Source of the DNA: QALR01 sp900552255
GTDB lineage: Bacteria > Bacillota > Clostridia > Oscillospirales > CAG-272
Length of the DNA stretch: 64,000 nucleotides
NCBI GenBank assembly: GCA_048526005.1
Contig: DBFVEH010000021.1
Span: forward strand, 310,001-374,000
Direction of reading: 5' to 3'
This document shows, piece by piece, positions 18,310 through 26,631 of the stretch; position 1 is the stretch's first letter, and each line of letters starts with the position of its first letter. The notes under the pieces were generated by a model that was given only the letters and a program-made list of their open reading frames with translations, was not told the origin of the DNA and did no database searches. Position numbers and translations under genes: made by a program.

Positions 18310-18966
18310 TCATGTATTCGACAAAATTTTGTATATATCCGACGGCTTGTCCGCGATCACGGAAGCGCCGTTCAAGAGAAGAAAGTCTCTCGAACGAAAT
18401 CCCCATGATACGCTGATACAGGCCATGCCCGCATTTTCGGCGGTTTTGATATCCACGTCGGAATCTCCGATATACACGGCTCTTTCCGGCGCCGACGATA
18501 TTTTTTTCAGCGCTTCCAATACCGCATCGGGAGCGGGCTTTCTCGCAAAGCCCTCGCGGTCTCCGACACAAAAATCGATCCGGCCGCCGAAATATTTTTC
18601 ACACAGAACAGAAACGGCGGAATCGATCTTATTGGAGACAACGGCGATTTTGAAGCCTTTCCCCCGCAGATCGTCCAACAGTTTTAAAATCCCGTCATAC
18701 GGCTTTGTCTTATTTTCACAGCCAACGGCATAATGGCGCTTAAAGGATTCCAGCGCTCGCGATTTCTCTTCCTCGGACGTTCCCTCCGGCACGGAACGGT
18801 CGATGAGCTTTACAATTCCGTTTCCAACAAAGCTTTTGACCTCCGAAACGGTGCGGCATGCGAATCCTTCTTCGGACAGCGCGAGATTCACGCAGTCCGC
18901 AAGATCGTCGATCGTGTCGAGCAGAGTCCCGTCAAGATCGAATACGACCGCGTCATACTTTTTCAT
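18310..18966 (-). CDS. HAD-superfamily phosphatase (phosphoglycolate phosphatase-like)
   Basis: 218 residues. Motif I VVFDLDGTLLDT has catalytic Asp at 10 and 12, motif II VVSNK, motif III/IV GDSDVDIKTAENAG. The helical cap between motifs I and II resembles Gph/PGMB-type enzymes, so it probably dephosphorylates a small phosphorylated metabolite such as 2-phosphoglycolate. The substrate cannot be read from the sequence. It lies between epsC and the ABC ATPase with short gaps and may belong to the same transcript. Confidence 0.85.
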   Translation of the reverse strand: MKKYDAVVFDLDGTLLDTIDDLADCVNLALSEEGFACRTVSEVKSFVGNGIVKLIDRSVPEGTSEEEKSRALESFKRHYAVGCENKTKPYDGILKLLDDLRGKGFKIAVVSNKIDSAVSVLCEKYFGGRIDFCVGDREGFARKPAPDAVLEALKKISSAPERAVYIGDSDVDIKTAENAGMACISVSWGFRSRDFLLLNGASVIADKPSDIYKILSNT

Positions 18967-18985
18967 ACGGATGCCCCCGACAAAA

Positions 18986-19900
18986 TCAAATTTCCCATTT
19001 ACCGGAGGGATTCTGCGGTCCCTTGAACAGCATTTCCGGGTTTTTCATGCTGACCTTGGTGTTGTCCGGAACAGATTTGGTGATAAAGCAGCTGCCTCCG
19101 ATGATGACGCCGTTTCCGATCACGGTTTCACCGCCGAGCACGGTGGAATTCGCGTAGATCGTCACGTTATCCCCGATCGTCGGATGGCGCTTGACGCCGG
19201 CAAGCTCCTGCCCGCTCCTTGTGGAAAGCGCGCCCAGCGTGACGCCCTGATACAGTTTGACATTGTTGCCAATGACCGTCGTTTCCCCGATGACAACACC
19301 TGTTCCGTGGTCAATGAAAAAATATTCTCCGATGACCGCGCCGGCGTTGATATCGATCCCCGTTTGGCTATGTGCGTATTCCGTCATGATCCGCGGGATG
19401 AGCGGAACACGTTCAAGATACAGGATATGGGCGATCCGATATACAAAAATCGCAAACAAGCCGGGATAGGATACGATGATTTCCGCTTTGCTTTTGGCTG
19501 CGGGGTCCCCGTTGTATCCCGCATCCACGTCGCATAGCAGGAGCCGGCGTATTTCCGGGATTTTGGAAATGAGGATCCGGCATATTTCCTCTGCGCGCTC
19601 TGCAGCCGCAGCGCGTTCCGCTTCGGTTTTTCGATACAAAATAGCGGTTTCGATCTGCGGCTTCAGCTCTTTATAGATTTCGGTCAGCATATTGCCGGCA
19701 AAATATTCCTCCGACGCAGAGATGACATTCTCGTTTCCGAAATATCCGGGGAAAATGACTCTTTGGATATTTTTTAAAATTTTTATAATCTCATCTTTAC
19801 TCGGAAGTCTGCCGTTTTCCTCTGAAACCGAGATTTCCGACGCATTATAATTTGCCGCCATGGCGGAAGCGGCGCTTTTGATGATGGTGTCCAGTGTCAT
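18986..19900 (-). CDS. epsC: Serine O-acetyltransferase (EpsC/CysE family)
   Basis: 304 residues from MTLDTIIKSAASAMAANYNA. The N-terminal helical domain (to about 170) is longer than in classic CysE and typical of the EpsC subgroup. The C-terminal half is a left-handed beta-helix with hexapeptide repeats and the catalytic region IDINAGAVIGEYFFIDHGTG. It transfers acetyl from acetyl-CoA to serine for cysteine synthesis. The ATG at 19900 is chosen because the family begins there and AAGGGG lies about 11 nt upstream. No cysK is nearby. Confidence 0.9.
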   Translation of the reverse strand: MTLDTIIKSAASAMAANYNASEISVSEENGRLPSKDEIIKILKNIQRVIFPGYFGNENVISASEEYFAGNMLTEIYKELKPQIETAILYRKTEAERAAAAERAEEICRILISKIPEIRRLLLCDVDAGYNGDPAAKSKAEIIVSYPGLFAIFVYRIAHILYLERVPLIPRIMTEYAHSQTGIDINAGAVIGEYFFIDHGTGVVIGETTVIGNNVKLYQGVTLGALSTRSGQELAGVKRHPTIGDNVTIYANSTVLGGETVIGNGVIIGGSCFITKSVPDNTKVSMKNPEMLFKGPQNPSGKWEI

Positions 19901-19935
19901 AAAGGAAAATCCCCTTAAAAAATATTTGATATTAT

Positions 19936-19964
19936 ATGATATCATATCGGACGCAAATTGTCTA
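19936..19964 (-). promoter_or_regulatory. Candidate promoter of epsC with overlapping palindrome
   Basis: Minus-strand TAGACA, 17-nt spacer, TATCAT. A perfect 14-nt palindrome ATATGATATCATAT at 19934-19947 covers the -10 region and could be an operator, although AT-rich palindromes also arise by chance. Confidence 0.45.
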
Positions 19965-20001
19965 TTATTTTTTTGTAAATAATTTTGAAAGCGCCAACAA
20001 A

Positions 20002-20029
20002 AAATGCGTGCCTTTCATGGCACGCATTT
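20002..20029 (-). terminator. Terminator after rpe
   Basis: 11-bp stem AAATGCGTGCC / GGCACGCATTT with a 6-nt loop, and a T-run on the minus strand, directly after the rpe stop. Confidence 0.88.
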
Positions 20030-20035
20030 GATGGA

Positions 20036-20704
20036 TTACTGCTGGAAATGCCGCTCGGCGGCCTCACGGATATCTGAGATCGCTTTTTCCGTGTCGTCCG
20101 CCCCGAAAACAGAGGAGCCGGCAACGAAGATATTCGCGCCTGCTTCCGCCGCGACCGCCGCGGTTTCCCGATTGATCCCGCCGTCCACCTCGATATCGAT
20201 ATCGTATCCGCCGGCCGCAATCATCCCGCGTAATGTGCGGACGCTCTCCATCGTATCCGGCATAAATTTCTGCCCGCCGAAGCCGGGCTCGACCGTCATG
20301 ACGAGGATCATCTTCACATACGGCAGAAGCGGTTCCAGCACAAAAGCGGGCGTCGCCGGCTTGATCGAGACGGACGGAATTTTACCTGCCTCCCGGATCA
20401 TGGCGAGGACCTCCGACTGATTGTCACAGCTCTCATAATGGATGGTGATGATATCTGCGCCTGCCGCAACGAACTTTCCGATGTATCTTCCCGGGTCCTC
20501 TATCATCAGATGCACGTCAAAGACAAGCCCGCACCTTTTCCGGATCGAGCTTATCACACCGGGGCCAAAAGAAATATTAGGAACGAACATGCCGTCCATC
20601 ACATCGAGATGAAGCAGCTCCGCGCCCGCATTTTCTACCTTTTCAACCTCTTGCCCGAGCTTTGAAAAATCGCAGGCGAGCACAGACGGCGCAATTTTGA
20701 TCAC
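20036..20704 (-). CDS. rpe: Ribulose-phosphate 3-epimerase
   Basis: 222 residues, TIM barrel. IAPSVLACDFSKLG at the N-terminus, the metal-binding LHLDVMDGMFVPN segment, VMTVEPGFGGQKF, and EVDGGINRETA, all signatures of Rpe. The enzyme interconverts ribulose-5-P and xylulose-5-P in the pentose phosphate pathway. It ends at a strong terminator. Upstream lies an unexplained gap of about 390 nt rather than the rsgA-thiN genes often found next to rpe. Confidence 0.96.
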   Translation of the reverse strand: MIKIAPSVLACDFSKLGQEVEKVENAGAELLHLDVMDGMFVPNISFGPGVISSIRKRCGLVFDVHLMIEDPGRYIGKFVAAGADIITIHYESCDNQSEVLAMIREAGKIPSVSIKPATPAFVLEPLLPYVKMILVMTVEPGFGGQKFMPDTMESVRTLRGMIAAGGYDIDIEVDGGINRETAAVAAEAGANIFVAGSSVFGADDTEKAISDIREAAERHFQQ

Positions 20705-21003
20705 AGAAACCTCCCAAGCCGCACGGACACGGCCTATCTACAAAAAAATTTATGAGAATGAATTTTAGGACAAAATCCGAAACTCGCTTCCCTTTAAGCG
20801 GACAAAACCCCACATTTGCTTTGATTTCCACCGGAGGCCCGCAATTCGCCCGAAACCACGCGAGTATCACTGCGTTTCCGGTGCCATATCATAATAATGT
20901 CCGCTCTATTTTCCAATTCGCCGGTTTCGTCATATAGAGGAAAAGAAAAGCTCGGATGTGAATCACGGAATATATGGCGAACCGGCTTTCGATATGTTTT
21001 CTT
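20705..21003. other. Intergenic stretch without a convincing gene
   Basis: About 300 nt between rpe and the bidirectional hairpin at 21004. A 75-codon minus-strand frame begins at 20870 and runs into the rpe start. It contains CPLKGKRVSDFVLKFILIN, but it has no ribosome site and overlaps rpe. I see no promoter, tRNA or riboswitch here. It may be a decayed gene or a repeat. Confidence 0.4.
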
Positions 21004-21041
21004 AAAATATGTTCACACCGCATATGGTGTGAACATATTTT
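21004..21041. terminator. Long perfect hairpin terminator after the histidine kinase
   Basis: 16-bp perfect stem AAAATATGTTCACACC / GGTGTGAACATATTTT with a 6-nt loop and T-rich flanks on both strands. It lies about 55 nt past the kinase stop, so it mainly ends the minus-strand two-component transcript. Confidence 0.85.
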
Positions 21042-21094
21042 TATCGGCACGCCGATATTATAATACACAGACGATATTTTGTCAAGCCACGATA

Positions 21095-22567
21095 TCATTG
21101 TGCGGGAAGCTGTCCCTTGCCCTTTTGCTTCGTGAGCTTGATGGTAAATTCGCAGTATTCTCCCTGGCGGCTGGAGACGGAAATATCTTCGCCGAGATTG
21201 TCCATGATCGTTTTGCAGATATAAAGGCCAAGCCCTACTCCCGTTTTATCGAGTCCGCGGCTCTTGTCGCTCTTGTAGAAGCGGTCGAATACATGCGGAA
21301 TATCCTCCGCCGAAATGCCAACGCCTTCATTGTATATCTTGACGACGACCTTTGTCTGCTCCTCCGTGATGGAAATGCGGTATTTTCCGCCGTCCTTGGA
21401 GAACTTGACCGCATTGTCGCAGATGTTGTAAAGCACCTGATTGATGGCGTCCTTATCGGAATAAACAATCAGCTTATCCTCCGGTGCGTCAAATTCTACG
21501 TCTAGCTTTTTGGAATCGATCTTTGCTTCAAATGAAAGCAAAATGATCCTTGCCATTTCGCAGATATCAAACGGTGTCTTCTCGAATTTGCGGTTTCCGG
21601 ATTCCATTCTCGATATATCGAGCAGAGAGGAGACAAGTCTCGAGAGCCGTTTGACCTCCTGCCCGATGATTCCGAGATAATACGGCTGCTTTTCCGGCGG
21701 AATCGCCCCTTCGAGGATCCCGTCGATAAAGCCCGCGATCGAAGTCATCGGCGTGCGCAGATCATGGGAAACGTTTGCAAGGAACGAGCTGCGCGTATAT
21801 TCGTAATTCGCAAGCGAATCCGCCATGGAGTTGAACGCCGTAGCTAGCTCTGCGATCTCGTCCTCTCCGACCACAGGAATTTTCACATCGAATTTGCCCT
21901 TGGCAAAATTCCTCGTCGCATATGTCATCTGCTTGATCGGGGAAACGATTTTTTCCGTGATGAAATAAACCGCGACAAAGCTCGCGATCATCACCCACAG
22001 ACTGGCAAGCACGATGGTTTTCACTGTATTGACCGTCAGATCGTTCGGCGTACCGGCGCTGTAACAGACGATCAGCGCGCCGGCATACGTCTGCGTGTTG
22101 GTATATTGAAACGGCGTGACCAGAACGCCGTATTTTCGGTCGAGAAGCCCGTCCATATCCGTATACAGTCTGCTGCCCGTTTCCGCAGTTAGGCTTTCCA
22201 GCACTCTGTCGTCTTTGATGACCGTCCCCGTATAAAGATTCTCGGTGGAGACCAAGATCCGTCCCTCGGGAGTGGTGATGAAAATAGTCATCTGCTCTGC
22301 GCTTTTCGACAGGATATCGACCATATTGGTGATATCGTTCTGTTTCAGTGAAATGATCTTTTCAAAGCTCATCGGCAGCGGAAACGAATTGATCGCAAGC
22401 TTCAAATATTCCACCATGGAATTCAAGGTGGTATCGGCGATCGTCTGCTTCCGCGTGTTTTCCGAACGGATCGTCATGGAGCTGATGATCAGCGTAAGAA
22501 CCAAAAAGCTGATAAAAATGATCAACAGAAAAGCCGAGATATATCTTGTAAAAATACTTTTTTTCAC
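21095..22567 (-). CDS. Sensor histidine kinase
   Basis: 490 residues. Membrane helices at about 10-31 and 184-204 enclose an extracytoplasmic sensor domain of about 150 residues. A HAMP linker follows, then the H-box FLANVSHDLRTPMTSIAG with phospho-acceptor His268, the N-box NQVLYNICDNAVKF and the G-box GVGLGLYICKT. The start is a GTG after AGAGGAAG. It is paired with the OmpR-type regulator just upstream, and an intercistronic hairpin lies between them. The signal sensed is unknown. Confidence 0.93.
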   Translation of the reverse strand: MKKSIFTRYISAFLLIIFISFLVLTLIISSMTIRSENTRKQTIADTTLNSMVEYLKLAINSFPLPMSFEKIISLKQNDITNMVDILSKSAEQMTIFITTPEGRILVSTENLYTGTVIKDDRVLESLTAETGSRLYTDMDGLLDRKYGVLVTPFQYTNTQTYAGALIVCYSAGTPNDLTVNTVKTIVLASLWVMIASFVAVYFITEKIVSPIKQMTYATRNFAKGKFDVKIPVVGEDEIAELATAFNSMADSLANYEYTRSSFLANVSHDLRTPMTSIAGFIDGILEGAIPPEKQPYYLGIIGQEVKRLSRLVSSLLDISRMESGNRKFEKTPFDICEMARIILLSFEAKIDSKKLDVEFDAPEDKLIVYSDKDAINQVLYNICDNAVKFSKDGGKYRISITEEQTKVVVKIYNEGVGISAEDIPHVFDRFYKSDKSRGLDKTGVGLGLYICKTIMDNLGEDISVSSRQGEYCEFTIKLTKQKGKGQLPAQ

Positions 22568-22592
22568 GAACTTCCTCTATCTCATAAATAGA

Positions 22593-22619
22593 TTTGGCAG
22601 AGAAAACGTCTCTGCCAAA
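22593..22619 (-). terminator. Hairpin between response regulator and kinase
   Basis: 11-bp stem TTTGGCAGAGA / TCTCTGCCAAA with a 5-nt loop and only a weak T tract (AAATCTATTT) on the minus strand. It probably acts as a partial terminator or RNA stabiliser between the two coupled genes. Confidence 0.6.
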
Positions 22620-22631
22620 AACACCTGTGGA

Positions 22632-23321
22632 TCACGCCAAGAGCTCAAACTTATAGCCGACTCCCCAAACGGTTTTCAGCACCCATTTGTCGCTCACGCC
22701 CTCAAGCTTTTCGCGAAGTCTCTTCACATGGACGTCGACCGTTCTCGAATCTCCGAGATAGTCGAAGCCCCATACCTTGTCGAGCAGCTGGTCACGGGTA
22801 AATACCCTGTTATAGTTTGAGGCGAGAAAATAAAGCAGCTCCAGCTCTTTCGGCGGGATATCGATCGCCTTGCCCTTGACCTTGAGCTCATATTTCTGAA
22901 GCGAAATCTCAAGATTATCAAATTTCACACATTCCTCGTCGAGATGCGTATCGCCCGCCTGACAGCGGCGCAGCACCGCCTTGATTCTCGCGGAAAGCTC
23001 CTTCATGTCCACAGGCTTCGCAAGAAAATCATCGGCGCCGAGCTCCAGTCCTAATACCTTGTCGAATACCTCGCCCTTGGCCGTCAGCATGATGATCGGC
23101 TTCGAGGAGCCCTCTCGGATCTCCCGGCAAACCTGCCACCCGTCTTTTTTTGGCATCATAATATCGAGCAGAACAAGGTCGGGATCATACATTTTGAACA
23201 TGCTGACTCCCTCCGCACCGTCTCCCGCTGTCTTGACCTCATATCCTTCGTTTTCCAGATATAGCTTGATCGCCTCACAGATATGGGGATCGTCGTCGAT
23301 CACAAGTAATTTCGTGCTCAT
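22632..23321 (-). CDS. OmpR/PhoP-family response regulator
   Basis: 229 residues. Receiver domain with phospho-acceptor Asp53 in VLLDIMMP and the conserved Lys in MLTAKGE. The C-terminal winged-helix DNA-binding domain ends with GDSRTVDVHVKRLREKLEG and VWGVGYKFEL. It is transcribed first in the regulator-kinase pair from a good promoter about 45 nt upstream of its start. Target genes cannot be inferred. Confidence 0.94.
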   Translation of the reverse strand: MSTKLLVIDDDPHICEAIKLYLENEGYEVKTAGDGAEGVSMFKMYDPDLVLLDIMMPKKDGWQVCREIREGSSKPIIMLTAKGEVFDKVLGLELGADDFLAKPVDMKELSARIKAVLRRCQAGDTHLDEECVKFDNLEISLQKYELKVKGKAIDIPPKELELLYFLASNYNRVFTRDQLLDKVWGFDYLGDSRTVDVHVKRLREKLEGVSDKWVLKTVWGVGYKFELLA

Positions 23322-23364
23322 TGCTATTTTCCCTTTCCCTTATTTTGCATTTTTATGTAGTCTA

Positions 23365-23393
23365 ATTATATCATTCCTGTTCTTTCTTGTAAA
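23365..23393 (-). promoter_or_regulatory. Promoter of the two-component operon
   Basis: Minus-strand TTTACA, 17-nt spacer, TATAAT, divergent from the ychF promoter. Confidence 0.8.
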
Positions 23394-23451
23394 GAAAAAA
23401 TTGATAAATTTATAGATCGTTCAATGATTTTTATAAATCTGTTCAAAAAGA

Positions 23452-23480
23452 TTGACATATATTCCATTTTGCGCTAAAAT
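23452..23480 (+). promoter_or_regulatory. Promoter of the ychF operon
   Basis: TTGACA, 17-nt spacer, TAAAAT, about 50 nt upstream of the ychF ATG. Confidence 0.85.
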
Positions 23481-23528
23481 ATTGTGATGAAAATGATATT
23501 TGTAAGTATACGGTAAAGGATGTAAGCT

Positions 23529-24623
23529 ATGAAACTCGGAATCGTCGGCCTGCCGAACGTCGGCAAAAGCACGCTTTTCAACGCCATCACAAACGCAGGC
23601 GCCCAGTCTGCCAATTATCCGTTCTGCACCATCGAGCCAAACGTCGGGATGGTCGCCGTGCCGGATGCGCGGCTCGATGCGCTTGCGAAAATGTATCATC
23701 CGGAAAAATACACGCCCGCCGTGATCGAATTTGTCGATATCGCGGGACTTGTCAAGGGCGCCTCCAAAGGCGAGGGATTGGGGAACAAATTTCTCTCGCA
23801 TATCCGAGAAACCGACGCCATTATCCATCTTGTCCGCTGCTTTGAGAACGGAAACATCATCCATGTCGAGGGCAATGTCAATCCTCTGCGCGACATCGAA
23901 ACCATCAATCTCGAATTGATTTTTTCAGATCTCGAGATTTTGGAGCGCAGGATCTCCCGCACGGAAAAAGCGATGAAAGGCGACAAAACGCTCGCACAGG
24001 AGCTGACTGTCCTGAATAAAGTCAAAGCGGCTTTGGAAAACGGAATCAGTGCGCGCGCCGTCCCGCTCGCCGACGACGAAAAAGCGATGATAGCGGACGT
24101 CGAGCTGCTTTCCATGAAGCCTGTCATCTATGTCGCAAACATCAGCGAGGATCAGATCGGGACGCAGTTCAAAGAAACCGAAACCTATCGGTCGCTTGAA
24201 AAGCTCGCAAAAAGCGAGGGAGCGGAGCTGCTGACCATCTGTGCCGAAATCGAAAGCGAAATCGCGGAGCTTGACGGCGAGGACAAAGAGGCGTTTCTCG
24301 AGGACCTCGGCATCGAGGAAAGCGGCCTTGATATGCTGATCAAGGCCAGCTATCATCTGCTCGGCTATATCAGCTTTTTGACGGCAGGCCCTAAGGAGGT
24401 GCGCGCATGGACGATCGTCGACGGGACCAAGGCCCCGCAGGCCGCAGGCAAAATCCATTCGGACATGGAGCGCGGCTTTATCCGCGCGGAGGTCATTTCC
24501 TTTGACGATCTTATGGCGTGCGGCTCCATGAACGCCGCCAAGGAAAAGGGGCTTATCCGCAGCGAGGGAAAGGATTATGTCTTCCGCGACGGCGATATCG
24601 TCGTCATTCGCTTCAATGTCTGA
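23529..24623 (+). CDS. ychF: Redox-regulated ATPase YchF (Obg-family)
   Basis: 364 residues. P-loop GLPNVGKS at 7-14, NYPFCTIEPNVG switch region, DIAGLVKGASKGEGLGN, then a coiled helical insert and a C-terminal TGS domain (SFLTAGPKEVRAWTI). YchF prefers ATP over GTP because of its altered G4 motif, and it associates with ribosomes. It is first gene of a three-gene plus-strand unit with nfo and a sugar-kinase-like gene. Confidence 0.95.
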   Translation: MKLGIVGLPNVGKSTLFNAITNAGAQSANYPFCTIEPNVGMVAVPDARLDALAKMYHPEKYTPAVIEFVDIAGLVKGASKGEGLGNKFLSHIRETDAIIHLVRCFENGNIIHVEGNVNPLRDIETINLELIFSDLEILERRISRTEKAMKGDKTLAQELTVLNKVKAALENGISARAVPLADDEKAMIADVELLSMKPVIYVANISEDQIGTQFKETETYRSLEKLAKSEGAELLTICAEIESEIAELDGEDKEAFLEDLGIEESGLDMLIKASYHLLGYISFLTAGPKEVRAWTIVDGTKAPQAAGKIHSDMERGFIRAEVISFDDLMACGSMNAAKEKGLIRSEGKDYVFRDGDIVVIRFNV

Positions 24624-24637
24624 TAAGGAGGATGAAC

Positions 24638-25471
24638 ATGCTTAAAATCGGATGCCATCTTTCGGCGTCGGGCGGATATCTCGCGATGGGCAAGACCGCC
24701 GAGCGCATCGGAGCGAATACCTTCGCCTTTTTCACAAGAAATCCCCGCGGCGGCGCGGCCAAACAGATCGACGAGAGGGATGCCGCGGCCTTTATCGAGC
24801 TTGCCGGAAAGGCGGGGATTTCCGAGCTTGTCGCCCATTCCCCATATACGCTCAATCCCTGCTCCTCAGATAAGCATCTGCGGGAATTTGCAAGGGATAC
24901 GATGCGTGATGACCTTGTCCGTATGGAGTATACGCCCGGCAATTTCTATAACTTCCATCCCGGCTGTCATACTGGACAAGGCGTGGAAGCCGGCGTCGAC
25001 GAAACGGCGCAGATGTTAAACGAGGTCCTGACGCCGGAGCAGACCACGACGGTTCTCATCGAAACGATGGCCGGCAAAGGCTCGGAAATCGGAAAAACCT
25101 TCCGAGAAATCCGGGATATCATGGACCGTGTAGAGCGGAAGGACAAACTCGGCGTCTGCCTCGACACCTGCCATATTTGGGAAGCGGGATACGACGTGCG
25201 GGACGACCTTGACGGCGTGCTCGCCGAATTTGACGAGGCGATAGGCCTTTCTCATCTGCGGGCGGTCCACCTTAACGACAGCATGAATCCGCGCGGCGCC
25301 AAAAAGGACAGACATGCGAAAATCGGAGAGGGGCAAATCGGCCTTGAGGCGCTGGTGCGCGTAATGAATCATGAGAAGCTGCGCACGCTTCCCTTTATTC
25401 TCGAAACGCCGACCGACGACGACGGACATAAAGTCGAAATCGAATTGCTGCGCGGCTTATATGAATGGTAA
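24638..25471 (+). CDS. nfo: Deoxyribonuclease IV (endonuclease IV)
   Basis: 277 residues from MLKIGCHLSASGGYLAM. The ATG at 24638 has AAGGAGG 6 nt upstream. TIM-barrel AP endonuclease with its zinc ligands in VAHSPYTLNP, NFHPGCHTGQG, LIETMAGKG, GVCLDTCHIWEAGYD, VHLNDS and ILETP. It incises DNA 5' of abasic sites in base-excision repair. It lies 14 nt after ychF. Confidence 0.95.
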   Translation: MLKIGCHLSASGGYLAMGKTAERIGANTFAFFTRNPRGGAAKQIDERDAAAFIELAGKAGISELVAHSPYTLNPCSSDKHLREFARDTMRDDLVRMEYTPGNFYNFHPGCHTGQGVEAGVDETAQMLNEVLTPEQTTTVLIETMAGKGSEIGKTFREIRDIMDRVERKDKLGVCLDTCHIWEAGYDVRDDLDGVLAEFDEAIGLSHLRAVHLNDSMNPRGAKKDRHAKIGEGQIGLEALVRVMNHEKLRTLPFILETPTDDDGHKVEIELLRGLYEW

Positions 25472-25493
25472 TAACAAATTTGGGAGGTTCCAC

Positions 25494-26591
25494 ATGGACA
25501 AATTGCTTTCAGACGTTTTTTCGGTGTTTGAAACCGGAGACTGCGCCGCGAGCTTTCAGCCGATCACGGCGGGACACATCAATCATACGTATGCAGTTTA
25601 TGTTGCAGGAGAGGAAAACCCGAAATATATCCTGCAAAAAATCAATACCGATATTTTTAAAAAGCCCGACGAGCTGATCGCCAATATCAAGGGCGTATGC
25701 GCTCACATCCGGCGCAAGGTCATAGAGCGCGGCGGGGATCCGCTGCGGGAGGCATTGACGCTGATTCCGACCAAGGACGGTCGCGATTATTATCACGACG
25801 CGCAGAAAGGCTGCTGGCGCCTCTATTATTTTATCAGCGATTCGGAGGCGCACCAGTGTGCAGACCGTCCCGGTCTGCTTTACAGCGCAGCGGAGGCGTT
25901 CGGCAATTTTCAAAAGCTGCTTTCCGATTATCCGGCGGACACGCTTTATGAAACCATCCCGAATTTTCACAATACCGTATCCCGTTATGCGGATTTCATG
26001 CAGGCCGTCCGAGAGGATACCGCGGGCCGCGCTTCGGAATGTGCTTATGAAATCGATGAAATCGAGAAGCACGAAAAATACGCGCATATCATCGTCGATG
26101 CGCTCGCGGCCGGTGAGATTCCTCTGCGCGTCACGCACAACGATACCAAGCTCAACAATATCATGATCGACAACAAGACCGGAAAAGGACTGTGTGTCAT
26201 CGATCTTGACACGGTCATGCCCGGTTCCCTGCTTTATGATTTCGGTGACAGCATTCGCTTTGCCGCGTGCAATTCCGCTGAGGACGAGCCGGAGCTTTCC
26301 AAGGTCTTTCTGAGGCTGGATCTGTTCGAGGAGTACACAGCGGGATTTCTCGCCGGTGTCGGCGAAAACATCACGAAAAAGGAAATCGAGCTTCTGCCGA
26401 TGTCGGCCCTCATCCTGACGTATGAGCTGGTGCTCCGCTTCCTCGGCGATTATCTGAACGGCGACGTCTATTTTCAGGTGCACCGGGACAAGCACAATCT
26501 TGAACGCGCCCGCGCCCAGTTAAGGCTCACGCTCGATATGGAAAACAAGCTTCCCGATATGGCGAAGATCGTGGCAAAGTATGTGAAATAA
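25494..26591 (+). CDS. Phosphotransferase-family sugar kinase (N-acetylhexosamine 1-kinase-like)
   Basis: 365 residues from MDKLLSDVFSVFETGD, start after GGGAGG. Protein-kinase-like fold: glycine-poor loop FQPITAGHINHTYAVY, then YILQKINTDIFKKPDELI, catalytic loop VTHNDTKLNNIMID with Asp and Asn, and metal motif VIDLDTVMPGSLLYDFGDSI. Layout and length match the NahK-type anomeric kinases that phosphorylate GlcNAc/GalNAc at C1, and related mucin-utilisation proteins. The exact substrate is an inference. Its neighbours give no help, since ychF and nfo are housekeeping genes. It ends at a strong terminator. Confidence 0.75.
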   Translation: MDKLLSDVFSVFETGDCAASFQPITAGHINHTYAVYVAGEENPKYILQKINTDIFKKPDELIANIKGVCAHIRRKVIERGGDPLREALTLIPTKDGRDYYHDAQKGCWRLYYFISDSEAHQCADRPGLLYSAAEAFGNFQKLLSDYPADTLYETIPNFHNTVSRYADFMQAVREDTAGRASECAYEIDEIEKHEKYAHIIVDALAAGEIPLRVTHNDTKLNNIMIDNKTGKGLCVIDLDTVMPGSLLYDFGDSIRFAACNSAEDEPELSKVFLRLDLFEEYTAGFLAGVGENITKKEIELLPMSALILTYELVLRFLGDYLNGDVYFQVHRDKHNLERARAQLRLTLDMENKLPDMAKIVAKYVK

Positions 26592-26600
26592 AAAAGTGAA

Positions 26601-26625
26601 GCGCCTGTCTTTCAGACAGGCGCTT
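26601..26625. terminator. Bidirectional terminator between the kinase gene and topB
   Basis: 11-bp perfect stem AGCGCCTGTCT / AGACAGGCGCT with a 3-nt loop, T-run on the plus strand and A/T-rich on the other. It serves two convergent genes. Confidence 0.9.
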
Positions 26626-26631
26626 TTTGAT

